Shown piece by piece: positions 25,755 to 34,822 of a stretch of 44,093 bases of DNA; positions within the stretch are counted from its first letter, which is position 1, and the number at the start of each line of letters is the position of its first letter. The notes beneath the pieces were generated by a model. That model saw only the letters and a list, made by a program, of their open reading frames with translations. It ran no database searches and had not been told where the DNA came from. The translations under genes were made by a program, and so were the position numbers. This DNA comes from Hyphomicrobiales bacterium (GTDB lineage Bacteria > Pseudomonadota > Alphaproteobacteria > Rhizobiales > Aestuariivirgaceae), in the NCBI GenBank assembly GCA_025359265.1, contig JANYHB010000028.1, forward strand, positions 1 through 44,093, in the 5' to 3' direction.

Positions 25755-26462
25755 TTAGAAGGGACTAATCTTATCCCAGAGTTGCGCACCCCAACGGGGC
25801 TTTTGAGTGTCGCTGGCATTGCCCAAGCCGCCGTAAAATACGCGCGCCTCCGCAATCTTGCTGTAATCAATACTATTATCTTTTGAAATGTTGCGCGGAT
25901 CAATAATTCCAGTGACACGCACGTCTCTTCTTTCAAAATTGACCAGAACTTGTTGATTGCCTTCAACAACCATGTTGCCATTGGGCAAGACTTCACGCAC
26001 TACCGCTGCAACAGACACATTTAATTTTTCGGAACGCGCTATGGTGCCTTGGCCGCTGGCCGAATCATCAATAGCTGTGGCTCCGGTTCCAGCACCGGTT
26101 CCACCCAAACCGAAAAAACCCAAATTGAAGTTTGCCGAACCATTGGAACCCGCCTTGCGCGACGTGTCTGACGAAGTTTTGAAGTTGGCCTGATCATTGA
26201 TGGCAATGCGAACTGTGATTAGATCACCCTTGCGACGTGCCACCGAGTCTCGAAAATAATCGCCAGGCCCTCCAATCCATTGCTGCGCCTCAGACTCATT
26301 GGGCGTGTAGGCCTGCTGCAGCGAACCCGTGGAAAGCGTCCGGTCATGGTCATTTTCAACGGGCGAGAGTTGCGGGCCTGCAACGAGCTTATCTGTCATG
26401 GTGCCACAGCCGCTCAGCAACAACGCGATCAATAGCGCCGGGATTGATTGGATAGACTTCAA
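25755..26462 (-). CDS. flgH: Flagellar L-ring lipoprotein FlgH
   Basis: A 235-residue lipoprotein with lipobox LLSGC (Cys19). Family motifs are present: RRKGDLITVRIAINDQANFKTSSDTSRK, then NVSVAAVVREVLPNGNMVVEGNQQVLVNFERRDVRVTGIIDPRNIS, ending WGAQLWDKISPF. It forms the outer-membrane ring around the rod. It overlaps motE by 4 bases. Confidence 0.97.
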   Translation of the reverse strand: MKSIQSIPALLIALLLSGCGTMTDKLVAGPQLSPVENDHDRTLSTGSLQQAYTPNESEAQQWIGGPGDYFRDSVARRKGDLITVRIAINDQANFKTSSDTSRKAGSNGSANFNLGFFGLGGTGAGTGATAIDDSASGQGTIARSEKLNVSVAAVVREVLPNGNMVVEGNQQVLVNFERRDVRVTGIIDPRNISKDNSIDYSKIAEARVFYGGLGNASDTQKPRWGAQLWDKISPF

Positions 26463-26965
26463 GTTTTTTGTTCCGCTTTCAATTTTGAATTCGCCGCAAT
26501 CGTTGCAACGAGTGTGGCGGCGCGTTTAGGATCCATTTCAACAAGGATCTGGCCGGCCTTTTTAGGCTTCAATTGTTGTAAAATTGCCGCGGCAGAAAGG
26601 TCGTCCAACTTTGCCAGTTCAGTTGCCGCCGACGCGGCATCCATATTTTCGTAAATTTTAATTACCGCATCCTTTGCCAATCCGAGAAAGGCCTCCCTTC
26701 GCTTAACCCAGCTTTCTAGTGCCTCAGTATTTGCTTTTATTTCGGCTAATTTTTTCGTCACGTCTTCTTGCAACGCGGTAAGCTCAGCTTTTTGGCGGCT
26801 TTCTCTCGCCTTTTTTGCGTCATCGAGAAAGGCATTGCAATAGTCATTGGCTATTGAAGATGAATTGGCCATCGGAAGTCTCGCGGCGTCTTCAGCCGCA
26901 GAGCTTGAAAGGCCGGTGCCAGCAGCAGCAAACAAGCCAATCAAAAAAATTGCCACTCTTCTCAT
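26459..26965 (-). CDS. motE: MotE, periplasmic chaperone of MotC
   Basis: A 168-residue protein with a signal peptide (1-24), a coiled coil at about 50-105 (LTALQEDVTKKLAEIKANTEALESW), and a MgtE-N-like helical C-terminus (AAILQQLKPKKAGQILVEMDPKRAATLV). MotE of rhizobia helps MotC fold or stay stable in the periplasm. Its place between flgI and flgH is the one known from rhizobia. It overlaps both neighbours by 4 bases. Confidence 0.88.
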   Translation of the reverse strand: MRRVAIFLIGLFAAAGTGLSSSAAEDAARLPMANSSSIANDYCNAFLDDAKKARESRQKAELTALQEDVTKKLAEIKANTEALESWVKRREAFLGLAKDAVIKIYENMDAASAATELAKLDDLSAAAILQQLKPKKAGQILVEMDPKRAATLVATIAANSKLKAEQKT

Positions 26966-28065
26966 TGGATAACCAGGTCGGCTTGCAACGCGCCGGCGGC
27001 CTTGATGGATTGTAGAATTGCAATCATGTCGGTTGGTTTCAATCCCATCCGATTGAGCCCTGTCACAAGTTTTTCCAAAGTTGGCCCGCGCAGCATTGCC
27101 AGTTTGCCATTCGGTTCCTCGACAGAAATATCAGTTTGCGACGTGACTGTGGTGGTGCCATTGGACAATGCATCAGGTTGTGAAACAATCGGCGTCTCCG
27201 TCACTTTGATGACAATGCTGCCATGCGATACGGCAACGGGAGACAGCCGCACATTTTCACCCATCACGATGGTGCCATTTTTTTCGTCAATAACAATGCG
27301 GGCGGCCGTTTGAGGGTTGACCGGCAATTCACCGATGTCCGAAAACAGAATTGAGGCCGTGATATCGTGAGGTCTGATCACTTCAACACTCCGAAGATCG
27401 TGTGCTGTTGCAATCCTTTGGCCATAGCGCTTGGCGGCAAACTTGTTGATCTCGTCCGCCACCATCGTGGCCGTTTTGAAATCGGGATTTATCAGTTGCA
27501 GGGCGAATTTCTCAATGGCATTGATCTCTGCAGTATTATCGCGTTCCACAATGGCACCATTTGGAATTCGCCCCGTTGTTGGCACGCCGTGGCTGACACT
27601 GGCGGATTGCCCGGAAGCCTGCAAACCCCCTGCCGCGACCGGCCCTTGCGCAACGGCATAGGCATGCCCATCGGCCGCCAGCAGCGGCGTCATAACCAAT
27701 ACGCCTCCATTCAAAGACGTTGAATCGCCCAGCGAAGATACACTCACATCAATGCGGTTGCCCTGGGCCACAAAGGGCGGGAGCGTGGCGGTGATTGCAA
27801 CAGCCGCAACATTTTTTGAGTTTATTGAACCGGCCTCAAGCTTCACCCCAAGCCTTTGCAACATCGATTGCATTGATATTTCAGTAAACGGCGATGTGCG
27901 GAGACTATCGCCAGTGCCTGCCAATCCGATGACCAGGCCATAGCCCACCAATTGGTTGTCACGCATGCCCTGCACCGAGGTAATGTCTTTTATGCGGCTC
28001 TGCGCAAAAGCTGCCTGGCTAACGAGCGCAGCTGCCATGGCCAACAGCACCAAGTGCCTAATCAT
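26962..28065 (-). CDS. flgI: Flagellar P-ring protein FlgI
   Basis: A 367-residue protein. The start is taken at the ATG 28063-28065, where the signal peptide MIRHLVLLAMAAALVSQAAFA begins and which overlaps the flgA stop; the open frame reaches 28140 without added signal. Family motifs: SRIKDITSVQGMRDNQLVGYGLVIGLAGTGDS, RIDVSVSSLGDSTSLNGGVLVMTPL, and the C-terminal GLNRMGLKPTDMIAILQSIKAAGALQADLVIQ. It forms the ring in the peptidoglycan layer and depends on FlgA. Confidence 0.96.
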   Translation of the reverse strand: MIRHLVLLAMAAALVSQAAFAQSRIKDITSVQGMRDNQLVGYGLVIGLAGTGDSLRTSPFTEISMQSMLQRLGVKLEAGSINSKNVAAVAITATLPPFVAQGNRIDVSVSSLGDSTSLNGGVLVMTPLLAADGHAYAVAQGPVAAGGLQASGQSASVSHGVPTTGRIPNGAIVERDNTAEINAIEKFALQLINPDFKTATMVADEINKFAAKRYGQRIATAHDLRSVEVIRPHDITASILFSDIGELPVNPQTAARIVIDEKNGTIVMGENVRLSPVAVSHGSIVIKVTETPIVSQPDALSNGTTTVTSQTDISVEEPNGKLAMLRGPTLEKLVTGLNRMGLKPTDMIAILQSIKAAGALQADLVIQ

Positions 28066-28526
28066 TTTGCTGTTACTTCCAAGTTGCCATCGGCACGGAC
28101 CAGCGCGTCCACGATCAAACCCGTTTGCGGATTCTTGCAATGCAAGGTTTCCCCGGCGCTGCCATCAGACTGCGGCACCAAAACGCCTTGGATTTGAATG
28201 CCATCTGCCACAAATATCGCGGCAGTGTTTTTGCCCTTCCGCACATCCGCTGCTTTTTGAAGGGCCGCAAGTGGCACGGGCTTTCCAGCCACCAGGAATT
28301 GGGATGACTGCATGCCGCGCAATTGGTCGTTGGTGGTCAAATAATTCGCCTTAGCCATCGCGGAAACCTCAAATGCCTTCTGCACAAACTCATCACTGGT
28401 AACAGCCTCACCCGAACCGATGCTATGGCTGGGCACAGGTAACAACAACGCCTCGGCTGACGCGCGTGAAATGCTGAACAGCAGCACGGCCATTGCGCGC
28501 ATGACAACGCTGCCAAAGCCGCGCAA
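28062..28526 (-). CDS. flgA: Flagellar P-ring assembly chaperone FlgA
   Basis: A 154-residue protein with a hydrophobic signal region and the SAF/FlgA C-terminal domain (LRGMQSSQFLVAGKPVPLAALQ, then GETLHCKNPQTGLIVDALVRADGNLEV). I favour the TTG start at 28526, because GAGG lies 6 bases before it and 3 bases after the flgG stop. An ATG 8 codons later would give a cleaner signal peptide. FlgA helps FlgI assemble in the periplasm. It is short for the family, as in other alphaproteobacteria. Confidence 0.9.
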   Translation of the reverse strand: MRGFGSVVMRAMAVLLFSISRASAEALLLPVPSHSIGSGEAVTSDEFVQKAFEVSAMAKANYLTTNDQLRGMQSSQFLVAGKPVPLAALQKAADVRKGKNTAAIFVADGIQIQGVLVPQSDGSAGETLHCKNPQTGLIVDALVRADGNLEVTAK

Positions 28527-28529
28527 ATT

Positions 28530-29318
28530 TTACCTCATACCCTTGGTGATCACGCCGGCCATGTCATCCGCAGCTTGTATGACCTTGCTGTTCAATTCAT
28601 AGACGCGCTGCGCGGAAATCAAGTCGGTGATTTCTTGAACAGGGTCCACGTTGGATTGCTCCAGATATCCCTGCAGGATAACGCCGAACGAAGCCTCTCC
28701 GGGATTGCCAGTGGTGGCAGCGCCCGATGCGTCGCTCGCCTGAAACATATTGCCGCCAAGTGCTTTCAAACCAGCCGGGTTTGCAAAATCCGCCATCGTA
28801 AGCTGTCCAATGTTTTGCTGCGTGGTATTGTTGGCGGTTTGCGCAAAAACCTGGCCGGTCTTGCTGATTGTGATGGCTGTGGTTTGCGCCGGCACCGTAA
28901 TAGGCGGTTCAATCGGCAAGCCGTCTTGCGTTACGATTTGGCCGGTTGCATCAGTGTTCAAACTTCCGGCGCGCGTGTAAACAGTTTGGCCAGAAGCCCC
29001 TTTAACCTGTAGCCAGCCGTGGCCATTGACCGCGATATCCAATTGATTGCCGGTGTTGGTTATGGGCCCTTGGATGTTTATGCTGCGAATTGAAGAAAGT
29101 TTCGCCCCCAAGCCCAGCTGCGCACCTTCGGGAATGAGGTTTTCGCCATTGGCACCAGGAACTGATGAATTTTTTTCGATCTGGTAGAGCAAATCGGTAA
29201 ACTCGGCACGTGAACGCTTGAACCCCGTGGTGTTCGCATTGGCAATGTTATTCGCAATAACTTCTACATTGGTTTGCTGGGCACTCATGCCCGTAGCTGC
29301 TATGGACAAAACTCTCAT
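28530..29318 (-). CDS. flgG: Flagellar distal rod protein FlgG
   Basis: A 262-residue protein of exactly the usual size. The N-terminus MRVLSIAATGMSAQQTNVEVIANNIANANTTGFKR and the C-terminus LEQSNVDPVQEITDLISAQRVYELNSKVIQAADDM are diagnostic. It builds the distal rod through the outer ring system. It lies 4 bases after fliE. Confidence 0.97.
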   Translation of the reverse strand: MRVLSIAATGMSAQQTNVEVIANNIANANTTGFKRSRAEFTDLLYQIEKNSSVPGANGENLIPEGAQLGLGAKLSSIRSINIQGPITNTGNQLDIAVNGHGWLQVKGASGQTVYTRAGSLNTDATGQIVTQDGLPIEPPITVPAQTTAITISKTGQVFAQTANNTTQQNIGQLTMADFANPAGLKALGGNMFQASDASGAATTGNPGEASFGVILQGYLEQSNVDPVQEITDLISAQRVYELNSKVIQAADDMAGVITKGMR

Positions 29319-29322
29319 TTAT

Positions 29323-29604
29323 TTACACCTGCATTCGCGTTAATTCGAGCAAACCACTCACCACTTTATCGCGCACGGAAATCATCGTGGTTACCGCGCG
29401 CTCCGCCTCCAGAACCTGCTGAACAACTTGGTTCATCGGCATGGTGCCATTCACGCCTGCCAGTGCAGCGCGCTCTCCAGTTTGCACGGCATTCGCAAGA
29501 TGTGAGGCAAAGTCCGCCGCCGCCTCAATGGGCCCCGACGCGGTGCCACGCATCATCGTGCTTGCGCCTGCGGCACTGGCCATGCCGGAGATGGAAGTAA
29601 TCAT
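29323..29604 (-). CDS. fliE: Flagellar rod-MS ring adapter FliE
   Basis: A 93-residue protein with the FliE C-terminal pattern NQVVQQVLEAERAVTTMISVRDKVVSGLLELTRMQV. FliE joins the MS ring to the proximal rod and is the first export substrate. It overlaps flgC by 4 bases and is followed by flgG. Confidence 0.94.
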   Translation of the reverse strand: MITSISGMASAAGASTMMRGTASGPIEAAADFASHLANAVQTGERAALAGVNGTMPMNQVVQQVLEAERAVTTMISVRDKVVSGLLELTRMQV

Positions 29605-30020
29605 CCATTGCTCCTGAGTAGATCAACCAAGCTGGATGCCATTTCACGTCCCTGCCGCACCACCTGCAAATTTGCCTCATAGGATCGAAGCGCCTGTTTC
29701 ATGTCCGCCATTTCAACCATCATGTTCACATTTGGAAATTTCACATCGCCGTTGCCATCAGCAGCAGGATGGCCGGGAATATGTTCAACTCGCAGCGAGG
29801 TGCTTGTGTCTGTTCCAACGTCAGACTTTATCTCCACGGTCTGCTTGACTGAATTGTAAACATTGGAAAATGCAATCGTCTTGCGCCGATAGGGTTCTGC
29901 CCCCGCAGACTTGCCTGTTGAATCCGCGTTTGCAATATTTTCCGCAATTACTTTCATCCGCATGGATTGGCCAAGCAGGCCCGAAAATGCAGTGTCACTG
30001 GCCGCGCCAATTGGATCCAT
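29601..30020 (-). CDS. flgC: Flagellar proximal rod protein FlgC
   Basis: A 139-residue protein with the rod motif MRMKVIAENIANADSTGKS at about 20-38, the YRRKTIAF segment and the C-terminal VNMMVEMADMKQALRSYEANLQVVRQ. It is part of the proximal rod with FlgB and FlgF. It is 5 bases after flgB and overlaps fliE by 4. Confidence 0.96.
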   Translation of the reverse strand: MDPIGAASDTAFSGLLGQSMRMKVIAENIANADSTGKSAGAEPYRRKTIAFSNVYNSVKQTVEIKSDVGTDTSTSLRVEHIPGHPAADGNGDVKFPNVNMMVEMADMKQALRSYEANLQVVRQGREMASSLVDLLRSNG

Positions 30021-30025
30021 GAGTC

Positions 30026-30403
30026 TTACCCCTTCAGACTTGCAATAAACATGCGGTGGAACATCCGCTCCACACTTGTATCAAAAGACAGGCGCCGCGA
30101 CGTATCCCCAATCATCGCCATTTCCTTCTCAAGCGCCACGTCGTTGCCACTGTGGGAAACATCACTGTTTTTTTGATAAGAGACTTCATAGTTTTCTGTG
30201 TCGGTCTGTGATGCCGAAAGATGGTTGCTTGCGGTGCGAGCCATCTCTCCAGCGTTGACATTTTCCAGCGTATTTCTGAAATCTGCAATTTGCACCGCGC
30301 GAAAGCCGGGCGTATCCGCGTTGGCAACATTCGTGGCAGACACAGCGTAGCGCTGGCTCAACCAATCAACGTGACTCTGCAATACTGAAAATATGCCCGA
30401 CAT
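30026..30403 (-). CDS. flgB: Flagellar proximal rod protein FlgB
   Basis: Taken from the ATG at 30401-30403 (MSGIFSVLQSHVDWL), 125 residues; an in-frame ATG at 30430 would add nine residues, and neither start has a strong ribosome site. It has the rod motif WLSQRYAVSATNVANADTPGFRAVQIADF and a helical C-terminus (LEKEMAMIGDTSRRLSFDTSVERMFHRMF). It follows flhB by about 50 bases and leads into flgC. Confidence 0.93.
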   Translation of the reverse strand: MSGIFSVLQSHVDWLSQRYAVSATNVANADTPGFRAVQIADFRNTLENVNAGEMARTASNHLSASQTDTENYEVSYQKNSDVSHSGNDVALEKEMAMIGDTSRRLSFDTSVERMFHRMFIASLKG

Positions 30404-30453
30404 TTGTGTCAATCCAATATGGCAAGACATACTTCACGCAACTTGTATGAAGC

Positions 30454-31536
30454 TTATGCGCGCTTGCGGGCAAGCTTTCGGCGCATTTCAACAAAGTGAA
30501 TAATCTCGGCAAGCGCGTGATAAAACTCCACCGGAATTGTGCTACCAACTTCACACGCACCATGCAGAGAGCGCGCCAGCGGCTTATTTTCAATAACGGG
30601 AATTTCCTTTTCTTCGCACAACCCGCGAATTCTGAGTGCCAAGTGGTCCAGGCCTTTGGCAATCACCACGGGCGCCCCGCCTTCAGCTGCAACATAGCGC
30701 AGTGCAACGGCATAATGTGTTGGATTGACGACAACAAGTGTTGCCCTCGGCAGATCAGACATCATCTGCTTTTTCACGCGTTGCCGACCCAACGCTTTTA
30801 TACGCTCCTTAAGCTGCATGTTGCCTTCCATCTGCTTGAATTCGTCTTTCAGCTGTTGTTTGCTCATCTTCAAAGAGTTGTTCCATTTAATCCGCGTATA
30901 AATGGCATCAACGATCGCAATCAAAAAAGCAACCATGCAGACTTGGGTAAACACGGCTGTAGAAGTATCAAAGATTCGTTGCGGCAGCCGCTCAGGCTCT
31001 TGGCCAGCCGTCCCCAACACTTGTGTCAAATTTTTTCTGAACACCGTGTAAATGACAACGAGTATCGTGATCAATTTGGCTAGCGATTTGGCAAACTCCA
31101 ATCGCGCCTCGGCGCCGAACATGCGCTTGGCGTTTTGCGCGGGCGAGATTCTTTCAAATTTGGGCCTTAACCTCTCGACGCTGGCGTTGGGCACGTTTTG
31201 TAAAAGCGAACCCAGAGCACCCCCCATCGCAACAATAATCAAGAAGGGCAGTAAGGCGGTGAAAGACTGGGTGAAGGTTTGCGTCAAAATGCGCGAATAA
31301 TCGTTGCCGTTGTCCAGCGTGATCAAGCTGGAGCCCTCAACCAAATTCCCGAGAAGCAGACTGAGTTTTGCCGCCGTCGAACCGGAAGATAAATTTATGG
31401 CTACAAGCGCTGCAAACAGCGATGCAAAAACAACAACCTCCTTCGAAAACGGCACATTGCCCTTTTCGGCAGCTTCGCTGACACGGCGCTCAGTGGGCTT
31501 TTCTGTTTTACTTTCTTGATCAACGTCGTCGCTCAT
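30454..31536 (-). CDS. flhB: Flagellar export switch protein FlhB
   Basis: A 360-residue protein with the N-terminal KTEKPTERRVSEAAEKGNVPFSKEV signature, four membrane segments between about 30 and 215, and a cytoplasmic domain with the self-cleavage motif NPTH at 271-274. Cleavage there switches export from hook to filament substrates in concert with FliK. Its ATG overlaps the fliG stop (TAATG). Confidence 0.97.
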   Translation of the reverse strand: MSDDVDQESKTEKPTERRVSEAAEKGNVPFSKEVVVFASLFAALVAINLSSGSTAAKLSLLLGNLVEGSSLITLDNGNDYSRILTQTFTQSFTALLPFLIIVAMGGALGSLLQNVPNASVERLRPKFERISPAQNAKRMFGAEARLEFAKSLAKLITILVVIYTVFRKNLTQVLGTAGQEPERLPQRIFDTSTAVFTQVCMVAFLIAIVDAIYTRIKWNNSLKMSKQQLKDEFKQMEGNMQLKERIKALGRQRVKKQMMSDLPRATLVVVNPTHYAVALRYVAAEGGAPVVIAKGLDHLALRIRGLCEEKEIPVIENKPLARSLHGACEVGSTIPVEFYHALAEIIHFVEMRRKLARKRA

Positions 31537-32591
31537 TACGGCGGCGCAGCAGGTGCAGCTGCCGCCGTGGCGGAAAGTTCTAGCTCACCGTTGCGCGCCA
31601 TCAGCAAAGCGGTGTCAGCAATTTTGCGCCGCGCACCCGGTGTTTCGCTTTTTGGCTTTGATGTGTCGCCCTGCATTTCGGACTCGACCATGCGCCTCGC
31701 TCGGGCACCCATAGATGTCAGAATTGCCTCGCGAAAGCTTGCCTCCGTTCCAAATAGCGCCGGAATAGCCACTTCCACCGGCACACGATCAAAAAGCTTC
31801 ATGCGGTCCGGTTGGGCCATGCTTTCAATGTCTTCGAACATGAAAATGAGTTTTCGCAACGATTTCATTTCTTCGTGGAGCGTAATTGCCAGATCTTGCA
31901 GCAAATCCAAAGAACGTTGCCGGTCCAAACGGTTTACAACTGCCGCCAGTTTGGCGATTTTTGCTCCCTTGTCTTCAGACGTTTTAACCGAAAAGAAATC
32001 TTCTCGCAGCGTTTCTTCAACAAGCTTTAGCGCAAAGGGCGCAATTTCACCTAAATTTATCATGCGCGAAATTACATTCGTCGACATGGAGCGCGGAAAC
32101 ATCGCGATGCATTTTGCCGCGAGTTCCGGCGGAGTCCTAGATAGGATAACCGCCACCATCTGCTCGCTTTCATCAAGCAAATAGGGCACGAGCGTTGCCT
32201 CGGAGCCGGATTTGAATTTAACCCACACTGAGTCAGGTTCCTGGATCGGCTCGCGACCCATGATTTTTGCAACCTCACCTGAACTAAACGCAGTCTCCAT
32301 CAGCGTTGCCATCTTGCTCGAACCGGCAGAAATTCCGAGAGCTTCTGCAAATTCTGATGAAAACTCAGCAATCAGCGGATCAACATCGCCAACGTTGAGT
32401 GAGCCAAGCTTTCCCGATGCCTCAACGATCTGCTTGACATCATCAGGTTCCAATTTTTTAAGCAAGTTAACGGCCACGGAATTTTCAAGCGACGCCAGCA
32501 AAATCGCCACTTTTTCCGCTTTTGAGCGATCACGCGCCTTCGAGGGCCTGTAGGGTTCGCCTGCAGTGAGAACGATGTGCTGCGTTTCCAT
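31536..32591 (-). CDS. fliG: Flagellar motor switch protein FliG
   Basis: A 351-residue protein with the three FliG domains: the N-terminal FliF-binding part (KVAILLASLENSVAVNLLKKLEPDDVKQI), a middle domain (LVPYLLDESEQMVAVILSRTPPELAAKCI), and the C-terminal torque domain (FEDIESMAQPDRMKLFDRVPVEVAIPALFG). It couples stator movement to rotation and forms the C ring with FliM and FliN. It is 8 bases after fliN. Confidence 0.95.
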   Translation of the reverse strand: METQHIVLTAGEPYRPSKARDRSKAEKVAILLASLENSVAVNLLKKLEPDDVKQIVEASGKLGSLNVGDVDPLIAEFSSEFAEALGISAGSSKMATLMETAFSSGEVAKIMGREPIQEPDSVWVKFKSGSEATLVPYLLDESEQMVAVILSRTPPELAAKCIAMFPRSMSTNVISRMINLGEIAPFALKLVEETLREDFFSVKTSEDKGAKIAKLAAVVNRLDRQRSLDLLQDLAITLHEEMKSLRKLIFMFEDIESMAQPDRMKLFDRVPVEVAIPALFGTEASFREAILTSMGARARRMVESEMQGDTSKPKSETPGARRKIADTALLMARNGELELSATAAAAPAAPP

Positions 32592-32599
32592 GGCCTGGC

Positions 32600-32911
32600 C
32601 TAGCTCGCAGCGTGCGCGGTCACCAACTCGGTAATCTTTACGCCTAGCTTTTCATCTGCCCCGTCCAATATAAAGAGTTCTCCCATCGCGATTTTGCAGC
32701 CATTGACGATAATTGCAACGGGGGTGCCCAACGCCTCATCCAACTTCACCACCGAGCCTATTTTCAATGCCAAGAGTTGGCTAAGCGGCATTCGTGCCGA
32801 GCCAAGCATGACCTGCACCGTGACGGGAACTTTTCCAAATGATGATGAAAGTCCCCCCTCCATCGCCGATGTTGAATCCACCAATTCCAATAGTTCATTA
32901 TCCATCGACAT
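32600..32911 (-). CDS. fliN: Flagellar motor switch protein FliN
   Basis: A 103-residue protein made mainly of one SpoA domain: VTVQVMLGSARMPLSQLLALKIGSVVKLDEALGTPVAIIVNGCKIAMGEL. The start is uncertain: a TTG at 32917 overlapping the fliM stop, this ATG at 32909-32911, or another ATG two codons on. FliN forms the base of the C ring. Confidence 0.94.
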   Translation of the reverse strand: MSMDNELLELVDSTSAMEGGLSSSFGKVPVTVQVMLGSARMPLSQLLALKIGSVVKLDEALGTPVAIIVNGCKIAMGELFILDGADEKLGVKITELVTAHAAS

Positions 32912-32913
32912 GT

Positions 32914-33813
32914 TCAAGCAACCCAGTTGCGGGGAGTTGTTTTCCCCGGTTTGTCTAAAGCATCTTTTGGCATCATCATCAGTTCAATCACATTCTCGCG
33001 TATCTGAAGCTTGGCGTTCAGCACATGGCTGCCGAGGCATTTCACTTCCACAAGGCCGGTGATTTTGACATCGAGCGGCAAGACTGTGCCAATCTTGATA
33101 TCTATGATCTTCTCCAGTGGAATTTCACTGGCAGCCAAAAGTGCTTCAATTTCAAAACGCGCCGTATTCAATACGCCTCGAACGGTGGCAACCTCACCAC
33201 CAGTTTCATTTCTCTTCTTTGAAAAAAGATTTGTCATTTCGTCAAGTTGAAAGTTAACTTGCATGCTTCCGCTGAAAGTAAAGGCATTGACCAATAAGCT
33301 CAGCGAAACACAACTCTCCGCCTTCGCCTCCACCGGAACCAAAGCAATTCCTTCTTGATCGGTGTATTCCAGATTGACATCTCGAACCTGACGCGCCGAT
33401 GTCGCAAATGCCTGCCCAACATCTCTAAACGCCGCCATTCTAAGCCGCTTCTCAAAGCGCGAGAGCGGTCGACTCTCCTCTTGTTCAACCACTGCGACGC
33501 CTGATCCGCCCAGGCATATCTCACAAAGCAGTCCATCGAAGCCCCGGTCAGCGGTAATCCAGATGCGCAGTGCTCCACGATCCGAGTTGAAAACGAAGGC
33601 GCCGTCAGTTTGCTCGGCAATCGGAACGATCCGGAGAACCTGCCCTGCCACCGAGCATCTCGCAACATTCGTTTGGTATTTCTGCAGCTCCTTTTCGATT
33701 TCTTGCGCGAAAGCAAAAAACATCGGCATATATTCATCAAGCGAGCCATCAAGCTTGGTACATTTGTTACGTATGATCGCCGTCGTAAGCGGAACCGCAT
33801 TTGCCATATTCAT
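32914..33813 (-). CDS. fliM: Flagellar motor switch protein FliM (divergent N-terminus)
   Basis: A 299-residue protein. The C-terminal SpoA domain (LEKIIDIKIGTVLPLDVKITGLVEVKCLGSHVLNAKLQIRENVIELM) and the place between motA and fliN identify it. The middle domain is divergent, and I do not see the EIDALL peptide that binds CheY-P at the start of typical FliM proteins. Rhizobial FliM is known to be divergent, so this may be a lineage feature. It starts 21 bases after motA. Confidence 0.88.
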   Translation of the reverse strand: MNMANAVPLTTAIIRNKCTKLDGSLDEYMPMFFAFAQEIEKELQKYQTNVARCSVAGQVLRIVPIAEQTDGAFVFNSDRGALRIWITADRGFDGLLCEICLGGSGVAVVEQEESRPLSRFEKRLRMAAFRDVGQAFATSARQVRDVNLEYTDQEGIALVPVEAKAESCVSLSLLVNAFTFSGSMQVNFQLDEMTNLFSKKRNETGGEVATVRGVLNTARFEIEALLAASEIPLEKIIDIKIGTVLPLDVKITGLVEVKCLGSHVLNAKLQIRENVIELMMMPKDALDKPGKTTPRNWVA

Positions 33814-33834
33814 AAATTTTTCTGCCAGCTTTAC

Positions 33835-34704
33835 CTAAGCTGCCTTTTTGGCAGTCGCATCAATCGTGGCTTGCTCCAACTCGCCAACAGTTGGACGCTC
33901 GTATGCCGAGACGGCTTTGCGTCCATGCTCAACTGCCACTTGCGGCATGCTGCCATTCAAATATGCAATAATCGTCTGTTTAACGATAAAGTAAATACGC
34001 ACCTTCTTTTCGCGTACCACCTTTATTTTTGTCGCCAGCGGGCCGAACAATCCGTATGAAAACAGAATGCCTGCAAAAGTTCCAACTAAAGCGGCGCCGA
34101 TCAGATGGCCCAAAACTTCTGGGGGCTGATCAAGAGCGCCCATCGCCTTGATCACACCTAGAACCGCCGCAACAATTCCCAAGGCCGGCAAAGCATCAGA
34201 CATGGCAGTAATCGCCGAATATGCCTTTAGCTTGTCGCGCATGATTGTTTGAATTTCTTCCTCCATCAATGATTCAATTTCATGGGAGCGTGCAGTGCCG
34301 ATAAGAACCAATCGACAATAGTCGCAAATAAAAGTGGTCAGCTCGGTATTTTTCAAAACACCTGGATAGGCTTTAAAAATTTCGGATTCTTCCGGTTGAT
34401 CGACATGGGCTTCCATTTCAGATTTTGTCTTCGACCGCATCTCGCGCATCAAAACAAAAAGTAGAGACAAAATGTCAAGATAGTCGTTGTGTTTGGGCAT
34501 GGACTCTTTAACAGCCTCACCCATTGCCTTGATTGAATCTTTCACAATCTTCATCGGATTGGCGACAAAGAATGTTCCAATTGCGGAACCCAGGATAATC
34601 ACATATTCGAAAGGCTGCCAAAGCACTGCCATGTGCCCGCCCATCATGGCAAAACTTCCCAACAGACACACACCAATCGTAACGAGCCCGATAATAACAT
34701 TCAT
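33835..34704 (-). CDS. motA: Stator protein MotA
   Basis: A 289-residue membrane protein with four membrane segments (about 4-22, 30-48, 170-190 and 200-222). Family motifs include [29 protein letters not shown], the charged cytoplasmic loop, and [45 protein letters not shown]. It conducts protons with MotB. GAGGTGA lies 6 bases before the ATG. It opens the 15-gene minus-strand operon and is divergent from the DUF1217 gene. Confidence 0.97.
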   Translation of the reverse strand: MNVIIGLVTIGVCLLGSFAMMGGHMAVLWQPFEYVIILGSAIGTFFVANPMKIVKDSIKAMGEAVKESMPKHNDYLDILSLLFVLMREMRSKTKSEMEAHVDQPEESEIFKAYPGVLKNTELTTFICDYCRLVLIGTARSHEIESLMEEEIQTIMRDKLKAYSAITAMSDALPALGIVAAVLGVIKAMGALDQPPEVLGHLIGAALVGTFAGILFSYGLFGPLATKIKVVREKKVRIYFIVKQTIIAYLNGSMPQVAVEHGRKAVSAYERPTVGELEQATIDATAKKAA

Positions 34705-34762
34705 TTGGTCACCTCAGCACCCAGCCTAGAATGATGACCTTGCGCGAAGCTATTTGCTCGGT

Positions 34763-34779
34763 CAGCTTGCGGCAAGCTG
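34763..34779. promoter_or_regulatory. Palindrome between motA and the DUF1217 gene
   Basis: CAGCTTG-CGG-CAAGCTG, perfect 7-bp arms, in the 118-base region that must drive both motA and the plus-strand DUF1217-flgF-fliI run. It is a candidate operator. Confidence 0.5.
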
Positions 34780-34822
34780 CAAGCGGCAACATCGACATAG
34801 TGAGAGCCGCAGGAATTACGAA

